Assembly: GCA_010093685.1 (NCBI GenBank)
Contig: MU006217.1
Coordinates: 1,120,067-1,184,066, forward strand
DNA length: 64,000 nt
From: Ophiobolus disseminans
Lineage: Eukaryota; Ascomycota; Dothideomycetes; Pleosporales; Phaeosphaeriaceae
Direction of reading: 5' to 3'
The notes beneath the pieces were generated by a model. It saw only the letters and a program-made list of their open reading frames with translations. It was not told where the DNA came from and ran no database searches. A program made the position numbers and the translations under genes. Shown here piece by piece: positions 44,034-56,289 of the stretch; position 1 is the first letter of the stretch, and each line of letters begins with the position of its first letter.

Positions 44034-45138
44034 GACGTTGATTCACGAGCATAAGCAAGTACTGGGCTAGCAGACCATCAGATATCAAGGAGCGCGATGG
44101 CGGATGGAAGACCAGAGACCAGTAATATTGGCGCTGCAATACCCAAATCCTCGATGGAGTGTGTCTAGCGAGTAGACGAAGTTTTGAGAGAAGAATTGTC
44201 TTGGGAAGAGCAGGACGGTTTGGCTGGCGATGCAATTTTCGCCGTTTGGAGCTACAATGGCGGTAGATCAGCCTACTATGACGAACATAAGGTCTAGTCC
44301 GGTACCAAGCTGGCATATCTTCCGAGTGAGGGCTTCAAACATGTTTGTGCGTGGGTGCGACGGAGGCGAAACTTTGTGTCAAAGTTCGAAACGTAGCACG
44401 TCTGTCAAAAGCCTCTTCAAAGGGGAAGACAGACAGCAACCACAAATGCAAACTCTTCTTGACTGCTAGGGTTGCCGCATCTTTGTCGGTTTCTGATCAC
44501 GTAATGTATTGGGATCCATGTCGCAACAAGTGCAGACTGCAGTAGAGAGCAGATGCCAGCAATGCACCGAGTTTGGCGCCCGTTCATGCTTGAAGGAAGG
44601 GTGTCGCAATCATTTTACCGATCTGCCACCACTCATTCTCATCTTTCTGTACGGCGGTGTACATTATCTTGGTACCAGGCAGTTGTCGAAATCGTTGTTC
44701 TCACCACTAATCCCTAGTATGTCTCAATTCTCTGCTGCGAATCTCTCACCAGCTGAGAGCTCAGAAAGTCGCACTCACCCGTTTGTGATCCCGCACCGCC
44801 GAGGGCGTCTTCAACGCCTCTCCTACACACCTCTCTATTGCTCATCGCCTCTACCTTCTTGAGCCCCATCGTTCCTGATCTAACTAATGATCATACATTC
44901 CCATATCCTCCAACTTCATCTCCGTTGAGGCCAACACCAGGCTCTCAAGTTGAGCCTCCCTCATAGTCTACCTTTCATATTCGTCGTCATCGTACGACAT
45001 ACCAACATTGACACGAAAACTCGACAACAAATCGCAATATTCGTAAGTTAGTATATGTTTAGAGAGCGCCCTACCCCGCTGCTCCGATATTTCACTGCAC
45101 CATGACACTCACAAAATCGTCCCCAAGCTGTACTGCTC
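44034..45138. other. Divergent intergenic region
   Basis: Between the membrane-protein gene and MYND-B. Frames at 43936-44316 (minus) and 44230-44862 (plus) overlap and show no motif. A signal-peptide exon for the minus-strand gene may hide here. Confidence 0.4.
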
Positions 45139-46201
45139 ATGCTTGGCCAGCCAGAAGCAACAACCGCTAGTGTGAACTCAGAAGCAGCAATGCCCTGTGC
45201 GACATGCGGTACCATGAGCAGCTTTCGTTGTGCCGCCTGTTCGGTAATTCGATATTGCAGCACCACTTGTAGAGATAAGCACTTGCGTCAACACCGGATC
45301 GAGTGTGGGGAGCTTTTGCAGAAGCTGGTCGGACGCATCGGGGAGACATTCCGGGATGTGTTCTACGTATTCTCGGAGCGCGCTTTTGATACCAAAATCG
45401 TTACCGTGACCAAGGGTACAGATGCCATCTTGATCTCCGAAAAATCAAACGACGTACGCCAGACTGGACAGGTGTTGTTCGGCTTTCCGAGAATCCCTGG
45501 GTCAGATCTGCGAGACAGGCATGCGGTCCTCTGTGTCAGTCGTAGCGAGCACGCACTTGGTTATCTTCATGACTTTCTCGCTCAGATGCTGCAAGGTGAA
45601 CTCTCAAGCCCGCAATCCTCTTATGGCATCCTTTCTCACAAGAGGCATAGGTGCTCCTTTGGCCAAAATCGAAGAAGCCGCGGCGTACATGACGCCTGCT
45701 CCTAGGGCCGGCATCCTATGCTGCGCAGACGAGAGTGGTAATCGCCAAGCTAAGGACCCGCAGCGCCATTGTTTTATCAAGCTGTATTCTTCGCTCCACG
45801 GTAAGCGCTGGACACTTGACCCCACTGGCGCGACCTATGGACTCCGGTTTGATGTCATGGCGTTCGGCAACTACAAGATCAGCCATGTATATGCGTCAGG
45901 CGGGTCACTTCAGCTCTTCCCATTTGGACACCACAAGAAGAAACTTCAGGGCTCCGCGCAAGTCGGCGGTCCGATCGGCTTGCCAACAAAGGTACTCTTC
46001 ATCGCTGCAGAATATCTGCATGCGGGCATCGATATGTGGATACTCCAGTCAAGGCTCACCTTGCCGCAGATGCTCCGTCTGCCTGATCGCGATTTCAGAG
46101 CAAATCTCATCTCGTTGCGAACTCATGTCCACGAATCTATGTCGGAGATGACGGGAAAGCCGGAGTATCAGTCCACGATTCAGGCAGTCTTGCGTGTGTG
46201 A
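45139..46201 (+). CDS. MYND-finger protein paralogue B (intact)
   Basis: Two exons, 45139-45595 and 45651-46201, give 335 aa. The MYND finger is complete: CATCGTMSSFRCAAC, YCSTTCRDKHLRQH and IEC, following the C2-C2-(Y)C-C-H-C order. The body aligns with copies A and C: LVGRIGETFRDVFYVFSERAF, RQTGQVLFGFPR, LHDFLAQMLQG at the splice, LHGKRWTLDPTGATYGLRFD. The 55-nt intron (GTGAAC...GGCATAG) has the same position and phase as in the other two. MYND fingers mediate protein binding; no enzymatic motif is seen. It is the only copy of the three without visible damage. Confidence 0.85.
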
Positions 46202-46995
46202 GCCTCAGCTTTATGCACAAATCGTAGAGTGGTTACTAAATGTTAGATGTCTGCTTGCCAGATCTGCGACAGCGCTAATGTGGAATACGAAGTGTGAAGT
46301 TTGGCTTGAAAACAGTAAAATCAAAATGCGCGCTCGGAGGAAGAACTTCGGTCCATTTGATAGGATATTGGACAAGCGCAGTGTGGTTCGCAGGTGGTGG
46401 ATAAAAGTGGGTTCAATCTCCCAGTCCAATTTGGAGTCAAAACCTGCATATGGGGTTTCGGTCGAGAACAGGCGGGAACGGCAAGGCGCTGGCAACGGGG
46501 TGCTCTTGAAAGTCCTAGCTTAGGTTTCAAAGACACGTTGCAGGGTTATAATCAGTACGTTCCTGCCCTAACATGTGCGCATCCTGGCGTGTGAAGAACG
46601 AGAAGGGTGGTCGACGAGCCTCGGCGTTCGGGACGCGCAACTCTGCTCAATGCTAAACTGCTTACTGTAGGTACCTCATCGCCCCACATCTGCCAGTGAA
46701 ATCGCGCCCGTCGCGACAGCACTAACAGTCGCGCTCATCTTGTGCATAACGCGCACACTACTAAAGCTTGCGACCCATGTCAAGCTCTACCATATATGCG
46801 ACGAGGGACACAGTTATGGGCAGCTGATACAATCAATCAAACACCTGCCGGCTACAGCAAACACATTCTGGCAAAACGATGTTCATTTACATTCAGAGTC
46901 TTCCGTCATTATCTTTCAGCACTTTTTCCACGACAGGTTAAGTATTTGGCCAAAAGCAAGATCCTGCGAGCTCCCTTGTACATATCCGTTGCCTT
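46202..46995. other. Boundary region before the transposon nest
   Basis: No recognisable gene. Base composition is still gene-like, and the sequence turns AT-rich and stop-rich just after 47,700. Confidence 0.45.
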
Positions 46996-47761
46996 TTGAA
47001 GTCCCCGAGTCGACAAGCAAAGGCCGGCCTTACAAGACAGGCTAAGGATCCTCTTACATCGCTAAGCTACCTAAAGAGAAAGGCTAAAGAGAAGATCCTA
47101 GCAAGCTGGAAACAGGAGTGGAAGAATACTAGGCCTGAACAGAAGGGCAGGGCCTACAGCAAGGCTACACAAGAAAGGCCAAAAATTGCGTACAAGATGC
47201 AGCTACTCCCTAGCTCAAGGAGAGTGCTAGCTGCCTACTACCAGCTTAAGCTAGGAAAGGGCTTCTTTAAGCAATTTTCTAAGGCTATAGGCAAGGACGA
47301 TAAGGGAGAATGCTTTGGCAGTTGCAGGGCCCTACAGACGCCAGAACACCTTCTCCTACACTGCAAGCACTATACAAAAGAGAGGAAAATGATGTTAAAC
47401 ACATTAGACGTGCCTACTCTAACGCTACAACAGCTATTTAGCACTGCAAAAGGAAGTGCTGCGTTAATAGACTTCTTAAGGAAAACAGAGATTGCTACAG
47501 CAAGATGGCTGCTAGCAGCAGAAGCCCTCTAAGGGCATATAACAACGACAAAATCGCAAAAAAAAGATAGAAAGAGAGAATAGGCAGGAATGCACAACGC
47601 AGGTGAAAGACTGCAGCTGATAGCACCAAGCGTGGACTCTAGAAAAGAGAGATTAGCAAGGTATGCGCAGCGCTCCATAGTCCCTAGGACTGCATGAGCT
47701 TCATTGTATTTATGCTAGCAATAGGTAGTGCAATGTAAATGATATAAAAAAAAAAAAAAGC
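46996..47761 (+). mobile_element. LINE 3' end, copy A (Tad-like non-LTR retrotransposon)
   Basis: A 5'-truncated non-LTR element. The frame 46996-47532 (178 aa) is intact and encodes the end of the reverse-transcriptase protein: a KMQLLPSSRRVLAAYYQLKLG stretch and a zinc-knuckle-like CFGSCRALQTPEHLLLHC. After the stop come about 200 bp of 3' UTR (AATGCACAACGCAGGT..., GCAGCGCTC, CAATAGGTAGTGCAATGTAAATGAT) and an A run at 47748-47760. The 3' UTR recurs at 48353-48918 and 49399-49838. Confidence 0.82.
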
Positions 47762-48053
47762 ACCTGTCCTAGTTAATAGAGAACTAGAATTAGAAGTGGA
47801 ACAGATTATAGCTGAAGTGACCTATAGAAACAGACTATTCTTTAAGGTTAAATAGACTAGATATGCCCTAACAACTTTTAAGCCAGCAGAAAATCTTAAA
47901 GACAACACTGCTCTAGATAAGTAGGAAACCTTCACTGCTCTATACTGCAATCAACGCTCTAAGTTGCTTCTAGCTGGATTTAGAAGAGGCGATAAAGGAC
48001 AGTTCCTAATACACTAATACACAACACCTACAAGAACTAGAGAAAAGGGGTAA
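47762..48053 (+). mobile_element. gypsy-1 3' fragment with chromodomain, copy 1
   Basis: Reads VLVNRELELEVEQIIAEVTY, RNRLFFKVK and LTTFKPAENLKDN, a chromodomain at the end of the integrase, with TAG where Trp is expected. It ends in a purine tract (GAGAAAAGGGG) directly before the 3' LTR at 48054. The 5' side abuts the A-tail of LINE A. Confidence 0.8.
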
Positions 48054-48352
48054 TATAAGAGGTTAGACCTCTACTATCCTTAGTAGATACACTTCGGTTT
48101 ATTAGAACATTATAGAACGTTATAGAATGTCCTAGAACGTTATGGAATGTCCTAGAACGTTATGGAATGTCCTAGAACTAGCTAGAACAAGATATATTCT
48201 TCTAACAGCTGACAAATGCTAATGTATGTAGAAACTTCTAGAAGCTAGCAGTCTGCTATAAAGTCAGCCTGCTCTCTGGCTCTAGATAGACTCTATCGAA
48301 TTCATCTCTGTTTAACCTAGCCTTCCTACTATCTTCAGCCTGGCCCCTTACA
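48054..48352 (+). repeat. gypsy-1 3' LTR, copy 1
   Basis: 299 bp, same LTR as 378-676 but in sense orientation (TATAAGAGGTTAG...GGCCCCTTACA); TG at the tip has become TA. Confidence 0.88.
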
Positions 48353-48918
48353 TACAAGATGCAGCCACTTTCTAGCCCTAAGAAAGTACAGACTGCTTAC
48401 TACTAGCTTAAGCTTAGAAAAGGCTTTTTTAAGCAATTATCTAATGCTAGAGGCAAAGACAACACAGAAGAATGCTTTAGTAGCTGCAAGTCCTTGCAAA
48501 CACCTTAGCACCTTCTTCTGCACTGCAAGCACTATAGAAGAGAGAGAAAGAGAATAGCAACAGCCCTAGACACGTCTTTTCTTACACTACTACAACTCTT
48601 CAGCACAACAAAGAGAAGGACTGCCTTACTAACCTTCCTAAAAAACACTAAAATTGCTACAGCTAATTAGCTACTAGCAGCAGGAGCTCCTTAAGCCTAC
48701 TACAATAAGTTAAACCACAAGTGAGGATAAAAAGAGAACACAGGCAGAGATGCACAACGCAGGTGGAAGACTGCAGCTAATAGCACTAAGCTTTAGAGCC
48801 TTAGGAAAGAGGGATTAGCAAAGTATGCGCAGCGCTCTATAGCCCCTAGGGCTGCATAAGCATTACTGTATTTCTGCTAGCAATAGATAGTGCAATGTAA
48901 ATGATTTAAAAAAAAAGA
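48353..48918 (+). mobile_element. LINE 3' end, copy B, RIP-damaged
   Basis: Matches LINE A from about 47193 to its tail, with many CAG/TGG-to-stop changes, ending GTAAATGATTTAAAAAAAAA. It starts exactly at the end of the LTR. Confidence 0.8.
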
Positions 48919-51389
48919 TAAGAACAACTAGCTTTTAATAATCTAAAAGAGATCTTTATTACTAAACTAGTACTAGCACAATAGGACCTAGACTAGGAAA
49001 CTATTCTTAAAACAGATGCATTAGGATATATAGTTGCTAGGGTACTATCCTAGTATAACGATTAAGAACTACTAAGACTAGTGGCGTACTTCTCAAAGAA
49101 GATAACAAGCGCTTAAAGCAACTATAAGATATATAACAAAGAGCTGCTAGTAGTGATTCTTAGTATAGTAGAGTGGGATAGAATGCTAAGATCTCTTAAG
49201 CGTTTTACAGTGATCACTAATCACAAGAACCTAGAGTACTTTAGTAGTCCTAGAAAGCTAAGCGAGCGCTAGATGCGTTAGGCTTAGTTTTTAGGAAAGT
49301 TCCCTAATATAGAGATTGCTTACTAGCTAGGTAAGAGCAAACTAAGAGCAGATGCCCTTTTAAGGAGACACTAAGACATACTAGCAGATAGTTTAGATAA
49401 GGGCCCTACCTCTGCTTCATGCAGGGTCACGCATCTACACAACAGGGCACTAGCTCTTAACCGCACACAAGGCAGCTAGCATAGCCTTATAATATACAAC
49501 TTAGAGGCGAAGCAGGAGAACAAGGTCTGGCATTGCCTTGCCTTCTACACCTACCTCTGTTCTACCTAGGCACTACTATAGCTAAAGCAGAAAAAGCTCA
49601 ACTAGAGCATTTCAACAACGTTAAAATTGCAAACAAAACCAGAAAGACAAGTGAGGCAGGTACACCGTATTAATGCACGCCGGAGGTGAAAGACTCCTAC
49701 TAATAGCACCGGCAGTAGACCCTAGGAAAGAGGGATTATGCTTAGCATGCGCAGCGCTCTATAGCCCCTAGGGATGCATAAGCATTATTGTATTTATGCT
49801 AGCAATAGATAGTGCAATGTAAATGATTTTAAAAAAAAGATAGTTTAGATGTGCGGCATTCCTAACGCCTCCTGCAGGTCTTCAAACCTGCTACAGCTAG
49901 GATAGATAAAGACCTAGCTAATAATAATGCTCTGAAAATATTTTACTGCAATATTAGAGAACCTGCAGTTTACAGTCACCTAGTATCTTTACCTATGCCT
50001 CTTCTAGCACAATATAGATTAGAATAGTTATAGAAAGAAGTAAGAAGCTAGAACAGCGTGTACTAGTTAGCTTAGAAGGCAGTACAAGATAGCGACCGCA
50101 GATTTCCTACCTCTTTAGACCTTAAGCTGTTAATCGCAGAATGCTAACTAGACAACTAAGGTAACCTGCTGTACTAGAACCAAAAATAGGTACCTAAGAG
50201 TAAGCCTCTTATAACTAGCATTATTTATGCCATACATTCTTTAAGAGCCTTAAGGCATCTAGGAAGGAACCTGACTTACTAGGCAGTAGCCTAGGATTAC
50301 TTCTAGCCTACTATAAGCATAATAGTGCCCTAGTATATCCGCAATTGCCTAGTGTGTAGTAGGGCAAAGCCTTAGAGAGATATACTGCAAGGCCTACTCT
50401 AGCCTTTGCTAGTACTAGAAAGAATTTAGAAGGAAGTCTCTATAGACTTTGTCACTAGTTTGCCTAAGAGTAAAGAATACACTAATCTTATAGTAGTGAC
50501 TAACAGGCTTAGCAAAGACAAAGTGCTAGTTAGCCTTAAAGACATCACTACTAAGACTGTATGCAAGGCCTATATTAACTATATTATTAGGTACTACTAG
50601 CTCCTAGACTACATTACATCTAACAGAGGCTCTTCGTTCGTTAGTTATATATAGGTTAAGCTATGCGAGCTTACTAGAGTTAAGAGAAGACTATCTTCTA
50701 GTTACTATCTACGAACCAATAGGCCTACTAAGAGGATGAATGCTATAGTAGAAGCTTACCTACGTTTATTTATTAATTGGAATCAGAACAACTAGAGCCT
50801 AAACCTTAGAATGGCTAAGATTGCTATCACTGCTAGAAAGGCTTAATTAACTTAGATATCACTATTCTTCTTACAGCATAGATATAATGTAGGCTAGTCT
50901 AAATTGCTGTGCGGTACGGACCTAAGAGGCAGCTGAGGGGCTAGAAGATAAAGACTAAGAAAGAGAAAGCAGAGAGCATTATAGAAAGACTTTATTAAAG
51001 CATTAACCTAGCACAAGCATGTATAGGAGAAGCCTAATAGGAATAAGAACGTTAGGCTAACAAGCACAGAAAGCAAAGCCCTTAACTAAGAGTGGGTAAC
51101 GAAGTGTAGTTAAAGTTAGCAGACCACTTTAAGACTAAGAGACCTAGTTAGAAGCTAGACTAGAAGAACCTTAAGTACACTGTGCTAAAGGTTGTGGGAC
51201 CTACCGTAGTAAAGCTTAACAGCCCTAGTAAATTCACCTAGTGTTTAACATAAACCTGCGCTAGTTAGCATTATTAGATCTATTGTTAAGTTAACCACTA
51301 GATAATAATAAACTAGAGCCTATTAAAGTAGACAGGGAGGCTAAGTATATAGTAGAAGAAATCCTAGAGGAGAGAGCAAGAGGGCGTAG
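48919..51389 (+). mobile_element. gypsy-2: RNase H and integrase part of a Ty3/gypsy element, split by LINE C
   Basis: 48919-49398 reads the end of reverse transcriptase and RNase H (AFNNLKEIFITKLVLAQ, ILKTDALGYIVARVLSQYND, LVAYFSKK, NHKNLEYFS, LGKSKLRADALLRRH). After the LINE C insertion, 49839-51389 reads the integrase (VTSLPKSKEYTNLIVVTNRL, a DYITSNRGSSFVS core, IVEAYLRLFINWNQNN) and the start of a chromodomain (DREAKYIVEEILEERARG). It is cut off by the gypsy-1 LTR at 51390. Many TAG/TAA codons; clearly dead. Differs in sequence from gypsy-1. Confidence 0.82.
49399..49838 (+). mobile_element. LINE 3' end, copy C, with 12-bp target duplication
   Basis: Ends with the shared LINE 3' UTR and A-rich tail. 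It is flanked by GATAGTTTAGAT at 49387-49398 and 49839-49850, inside the gypsy-2 pol gene, so it inserted after gypsy-2. Confidence 0.88.
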
Positions 51390-51698
51390 TGTAAGGGGCT
51401 AGGCTAAAGACAGCAGGAAGGTTAGGTTGAACAAAAATGAATTCGATAGAGACTATCTAGAGCTAGAGAACAGGCCGTCTAAATAGATAGACTGCTAGTT
51501 TCTAGAGGTTTCTACATACATTAGCATATGTTATTATTTATAATCTTTTGCAATAGCTAGAATATTCTAGAACATTCTATAATGCTCTATAGTGTTCTAT
51601 AATCTTCTATAATCCTCTATGCTCTTCTATAATGTTCTATGTTGTTCTATTGAACTAAAGTGACTCTACTAAGGATAGCAGAGGTCTAACCTCTTATA
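51390..51698 (-). repeat. gypsy-1 3' LTR, copy 2
   Basis: 309 bp, antisense, followed on the right by the reverse of the purine tract. It interrupts gypsy-2. Confidence 0.88.
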
Positions 51699-54572
51699 TT
51701 ACCCCCCCTCTCTAATCTATGTGCAGCGGTGTTATGTCTTAAGTACTGTCCTTTATCACCTCTCCTAAATCCAGCTAGAAGTAACTTAGAGCGTTAATTG
51801 CGGTATAGAGCAGTGAAGGCTTCCCACTTATCTAAGGCAGTGTTATCTTTAAGATTTTCCGCTGGCTTAAAGGCTGTAAGGGCATATCTAGTCTATTTAA
51901 CCTTAAAGAACAGCCTATTCCTATAGGTCACTTTAGCTATAATCTGTTCCACTTCTAATTCTAGTTCTCTATTAACTAGGATAGGTGCTAGTTAAGTGTT
52001 GTTATTAGGCTAGCTAGGGAAGGGATCTAAGAAGGCTAGCCTTAGGCAGTTAATGTAGAAGACATCGTAGATACCTAGTAGTGTGTTAAGCCTAACTAAG
52101 TGTAGGCTAATAACCTCAATAACTGTATATTTAGCATTCTTCTAGTTAAGTTTCTTGTTTAGTCTTCTATTTAACAGTTGCTTCCTGTAGAAGAGCTAGA
52201 CTTTGTTATTTACTTGCAGTGTAGGAGGCTTATGCCTATGCTTATTTACCTAACGCTCCTATTCTTGCTGTGCTTTAGCTATTGTAGTCTGTGCTATGTC
52301 GAAAGCATGCTTAAGCTTCTTAAAAATTGCCTTTGCCTTGTTATAATTAGGCTGCAGATGTGCTTCTAGCTCTTCTTGGTTTAGTCCTTAAGAGATATCT
52401 AGTTAGATAGGGTCAATATTGTAGCTATGTTAAAGAAAGAAGGGTAAGACCCTTGTTGACCTTGCTTCGCGCCCTTTAATAGCAATTGAGGCTATTAGGA
52501 GAAAGCCTACCTAATTGCTCTAGTCCCCACCTAATAAAGGCGCAGAGATAGGCTTTAATAGTACTGTTCATCCTTTTAGTAGATCTATTAGTCTGTAGAT
52601 TCTATGCTGTAGACAGCGCAGGAAATTGTAAGCAACTATTTGTGCTCTAGTGTCCTTTAAGGGAATAAGAATAACATCCTTGCTTAATCGATCTATAACA
52701 ACAAGAAGTGTTATACAGCTATTGCTTTCTAGTAGTCCTTTAATAAAGTCTATTAAGATCTCTTCCTAGATGCGTTTAGGGAGTGGCAGTGGTTTCAAGA
52801 AGCCTTGCAACCTATCTCTCTAGGGCCTAATGCGTCTACAGGTGTTATAGTTACGGACAAAGCGGCGTATGTTGTTAGACATGCTAGGCTAGAAGTAGTC
52901 TCTTGCTAGTATCCTGTATGTTCCTTCTCTTCCTAGGTGTCTAGTGGCTAGTGATGCATAGATCTTATAAATAAGCCTAGTCCGCAAAGGCTTAGAATTA
53001 GGCACCTATTTCCTATTACAGAAGTATAAGACTAAGTTGTTGTCTGCACAACACTCTAATATTAAAGCCTTAAGTCTAAGGTGTGCTAGAAAACAGCGCT
53101 CTCTATCTTTAACATATTAGAGTGCAGTATAATACACTAAGTCTTCCTGTGTAGCTTAATTCTAAAGTTCTTCTAGAGCAGCAGGCTCTATAGGCTCTAC
53201 CTGAGTAGGAAAAGCTCTTAGTGGAAAAATCCGGCTTGAAAAGGTGATAATAGTATTAGTTAAGTCTGCTATCTCTTCTTCTTTAGCAGTAGTAGGCTTA
53301 AGAAGCTGTTGATACTAGTGCTTAAGGCGTGCATCCTCTGCATTTATAGGTAGGTCTTGTTCCCTTCTTAAGAGAGCATCTACTCTTTTATTTAGCTTCC
53401 TAGGTCGATATTAAAGCGTGATGTTGTAGCGTCCTAGTAGTATTAACTATCTAATCTGCCTTTTATTAAGCTTTCTTAGCTTACTAAAGTACTCTAGGTT
53501 CTTGTAGTCTGTTAGGACAGTAAACTTAGTGACTGTTCTGAGTTTAGAGTCCTATTCCTCTAGGCAGCGTATAACAGCTAGTATCTCTTTGTTATAAATC
53601 TTATAGTTACATTCATAAGGGTTATTCTTGCGTGCGAAGTAGGCACAGGGCCTAAGGACTCTCTTCTTATTATACTAGGAAAGTACTCCTCTAACTGCAT
53701 AGCTAGATAAGTCTGTCTCTACTACTGTTTCCCTGTCTAGATAGAAATAAGCTAGGATAGGCTCACTAATAACGACAGCCTTGAGTTTATTAAAGGCTTC
53801 CTGTTCTTCTTCGGTCTAGCGCTAGGTAACATCTCTAGTAAGTCTAGTAAGAGGTGCTGCAGTGTTAGCAAAATCCTAGATAAATCTGCGGTAGAAGTTT
53901 GCAAATCCTAAGAAGCTGCGTACGCCTTTAACTAATATAGGTGCTTTCTAGTTAGTAATAGCTTTAATCTTCTAACGGTCTATAAGCAGTCCCTTCTCTG
54001 TGTTAATAATAAATCCTAGGTACTTAGTGGACTTGACTTCAAATCCACACTTCTTGATGTCTAGCTAAAGTCTAGCCTCCCTAAGGGCATCTAGGACCTT
54101 GTTGACAGAGGTACGGTGTTTCTAGAGGGAGCTATTAGTGTATATTAGGACATTATCTGGGTAGGCAGATACAAATTCATCTAAGAACTAACGTAAGACC
54201 TAGTTAATGTAGCGTTAAAAGGTGCTAGAAGAGCCAACTATGCTAAATAGGGTAACTAGCCACTTATATAGTCCAAAGCGTGTGCAGAAAGCAGTAAGCT
54301 ATTTATATCCTTCTTAAATGCGTATCTTGTAGAAAGCTGCAATAACATCTAGCTTAGTATACCACTTAGCCTTGCAGATATTGTTCGATGTCTTATAGAT
54401 AAGAGGCAGAGGGTATCTGTCCTTCTTAGTAATAGCATTAAGAGCGTAGTAGTTAATGCATATGCGTAGGCCTCCTCCTAGTTTCTTTGCAAAGAGAACT
54501 AGAGCTGCAGTAGAAGAGCTGCTAACTCTAATAAATCCCTTATCTAGCAGTGATGTAAGTTCTTTGCGGAGC
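51699..54572 (-). mobile_element. gypsy-1 pol, copy 2 (chromodomain, integrase, RNase H, reverse transcriptase), RIP-damaged
   Basis: Read right to left: reverse transcriptase (LRKELTSLLDKGFIRVSSSS, LRICINYYALNAITKKDRYP, AKWYTKLDVIAAFYKIRI at 54314-54570), RNase H, integrase and a C-terminal chromodomain, then the 3' LTR. Homology with copy 4 (60020-64000) ends abruptly at about 54572, so the 5' part with gag, protease and 5' LTR is missing. Interrupted by many stops. Confidence 0.85.
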
Positions 54573-54783
54573 ACATTGTTGCGTCTACCTAAGAGTTTCC
54601 GAATCAACTCTAGCAAGCCGTTATCCCAAACAGCGCCGAAACCCCTCCCTCCGCCGCTGTATACCAAAATTGCCCTTATCTCTGCAAACGCGTTTCACTT
54701 CAATATAAAGCGAAAAGAAAACGAGTTCTTTATGACAACGCTATATAAGATTAAGACAATTCTAGAAGGGAAGACAACTATAC
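54573..54783 (+). mobile_element. Fragment of another gypsy pol (protease/RT linker)
   Basis: Unusually GC-rich for this nest. The plus frame reads IALISANAFHFNIKRKENEF and then MTTLYKIKTILEGKTTIL, which resembles the segment upstream of reverse transcriptase in fungal Ty3/gypsy polyproteins. It joins gypsy-1 on one side and LTR-2 on the other. Confidence 0.55.
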
Positions 54784-55287
54784 TGTAAGAATGTAAGCTT
54801 CGACAAGGTATTTCCTTATTAGGAAATGTCACGTGACTGATCACGTGAACTGCCTAATCTAGTAATAGCTGTAAACGCTATATATATCATGCCTATTAGG
54901 CTGTTACTATCTATAGTAGCAACGCGTAATCTATTACATCATGATTGCGTAATCCATCACATTATAATGTACAATCTATCTGTACGCGTAATCTATTACA
55001 TCGGATTACGCATATAGAGTGCTCTAGAACTAGATTGTATTTATAAGCAAAGAACCTTCTAGAGCTACTCTACAATGTATATAGACTCTCTTCTCTCTCT
55101 CTATAGCTCGGTGTCTAACCATCAATCTTGTAACTAGTATATACATTTTATATTACTAGTATCTTCTCTACTCTTTACCCTACTTCCGTTGCGGCTATTA
55201 CGTTATCAGCACGTGATAGTAGCCTCCTACTAGAAGAGGAATAGCCTGTTTCTACATACAGGCTACAATCCACGCCTCCTCTTGACA
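54784..55287. repeat. LTR-2, second copy, without matching target duplication
   Basis: 504 bp, almost identical to 14108-14611. The flanks TATAC (54779-54783) and TAAGC (55288-55292) do not match, so this copy is a rearranged or recombined junction. Confidence 0.88.
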
Positions 55288-56250
55288 TAAGCATCTACAG
55301 TCTACCTAGTTCCTAGCTTAAGGCATACCGAATTGGCTCTATACTACGTTAGAGAACGGATAGACGTCTAACTTAATTAGATATAAATGGCTACAGCGTA
55401 TTTTTATACCAAATACTTCACTATTGTCTAGCGGCTATCGGCTGCTTCTCCTCGATAGCTACGGCTCTTATATACCTATAGACTTTATGTAGCTCTGCAA
55501 GGTTAACAAGATACACCTTCTATATCTTCTAGCTTATGCCTCGCACCTGCTGCAGCCGCTTAATCTTGCTCCTTTCTCTGTTCTCAAAACACGCTATTGC
55601 AACGAGATTCGCGCTCTCTCTGCACTTAATAACGCAGCGCCTATTAAAAAAAGCGCTTTGTTATCTTATATAACAAGGCAAGAAAAGAAGCTCTATTAGA
55701 GCGTATTATACGAGCTAGCTAGCGCGCTGCTAGCCTTTGCCTATTCAATCTAAGTCTAGTACTGCTCTTATCTCAGATCACTAGCCGGCTAGTCACTCTG
55801 CTAGCAGCTAGTTAAGCCTTAACTATATCAGAACTAGTCTTTAACACTCCCTAGAGCTCACAGGCTCTATACAAGGCTTAGCAGCAGCTGCTGTTATTAG
55901 AATCTCTCTCACGAAGTACCCGGATAGTGCTTAGCAAGGCAGGCAAGGCAATTGCAGAGGCAAATACTAGAGCTGCTTAGCTTGAGGCTGATAATCAGCG
56001 ACTTAAACATTAATTAGATTACTATAAGATCACTCGTACGAGAAAGCGCGAGTTTAGGTTAATCTAAATAAGCGTTTTAGCAACGTTGAGAGTATTAAGG
56101 CTGCGGTTAATCGCGCAGCTGCTCTACAGGCTTAGCAGGCAAGCACTTTACTAGAAAAGGAAGCTAAAAAGGCGGCGGCGGTAGCAGCAGCACTTACTAT
56201 TAGCTCTATGTGTAGTGAGTAGCAAATATAATTGTTGTTGTTAACAAAAA
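55288..56250 (+). pseudogene. pogo-type transposase C-terminal half, RIP-damaged
   Basis: Recognisable blocks: YRLLLLDSYGSYIPIDFM, NKIHLLYLLAYASHLLQPLN followed by LAPFSVLKTRYC, AAPIKKSALLSYITRQEKK, then a coiled-coil tail (AIAEANTRAA, LEADNQRLKH). The N-terminal half is absent, and I saw no inverted ends. It is closer to the DGHGSH...QPLDLAPF type of pogo than to pogo-1. Confidence 0.72.
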
Positions 56251-56289
56251 TCGCGACTCTATACTGTGTAGCTACTTTTGGTACGGTGG

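Noticed and set aside
46740..46995. Overlapping frames at 46740-47045 as a gene
   Set aside because: Two frames are open over the same bases, neither shows a motif, and the region borders the LINE fragment.
52178..52369. Short frames at 52178-52369 and 60503-60694 as genes
   Set aside because: They are matching antisense fragments of gypsy-1 integrase in two copies, not host genes.
54456..54788. 110-codon plus frame across 54456-54788 as a gene
   Set aside because: Its first part is antisense to gypsy-1 reverse transcriptase; only the last part is a pol fragment.
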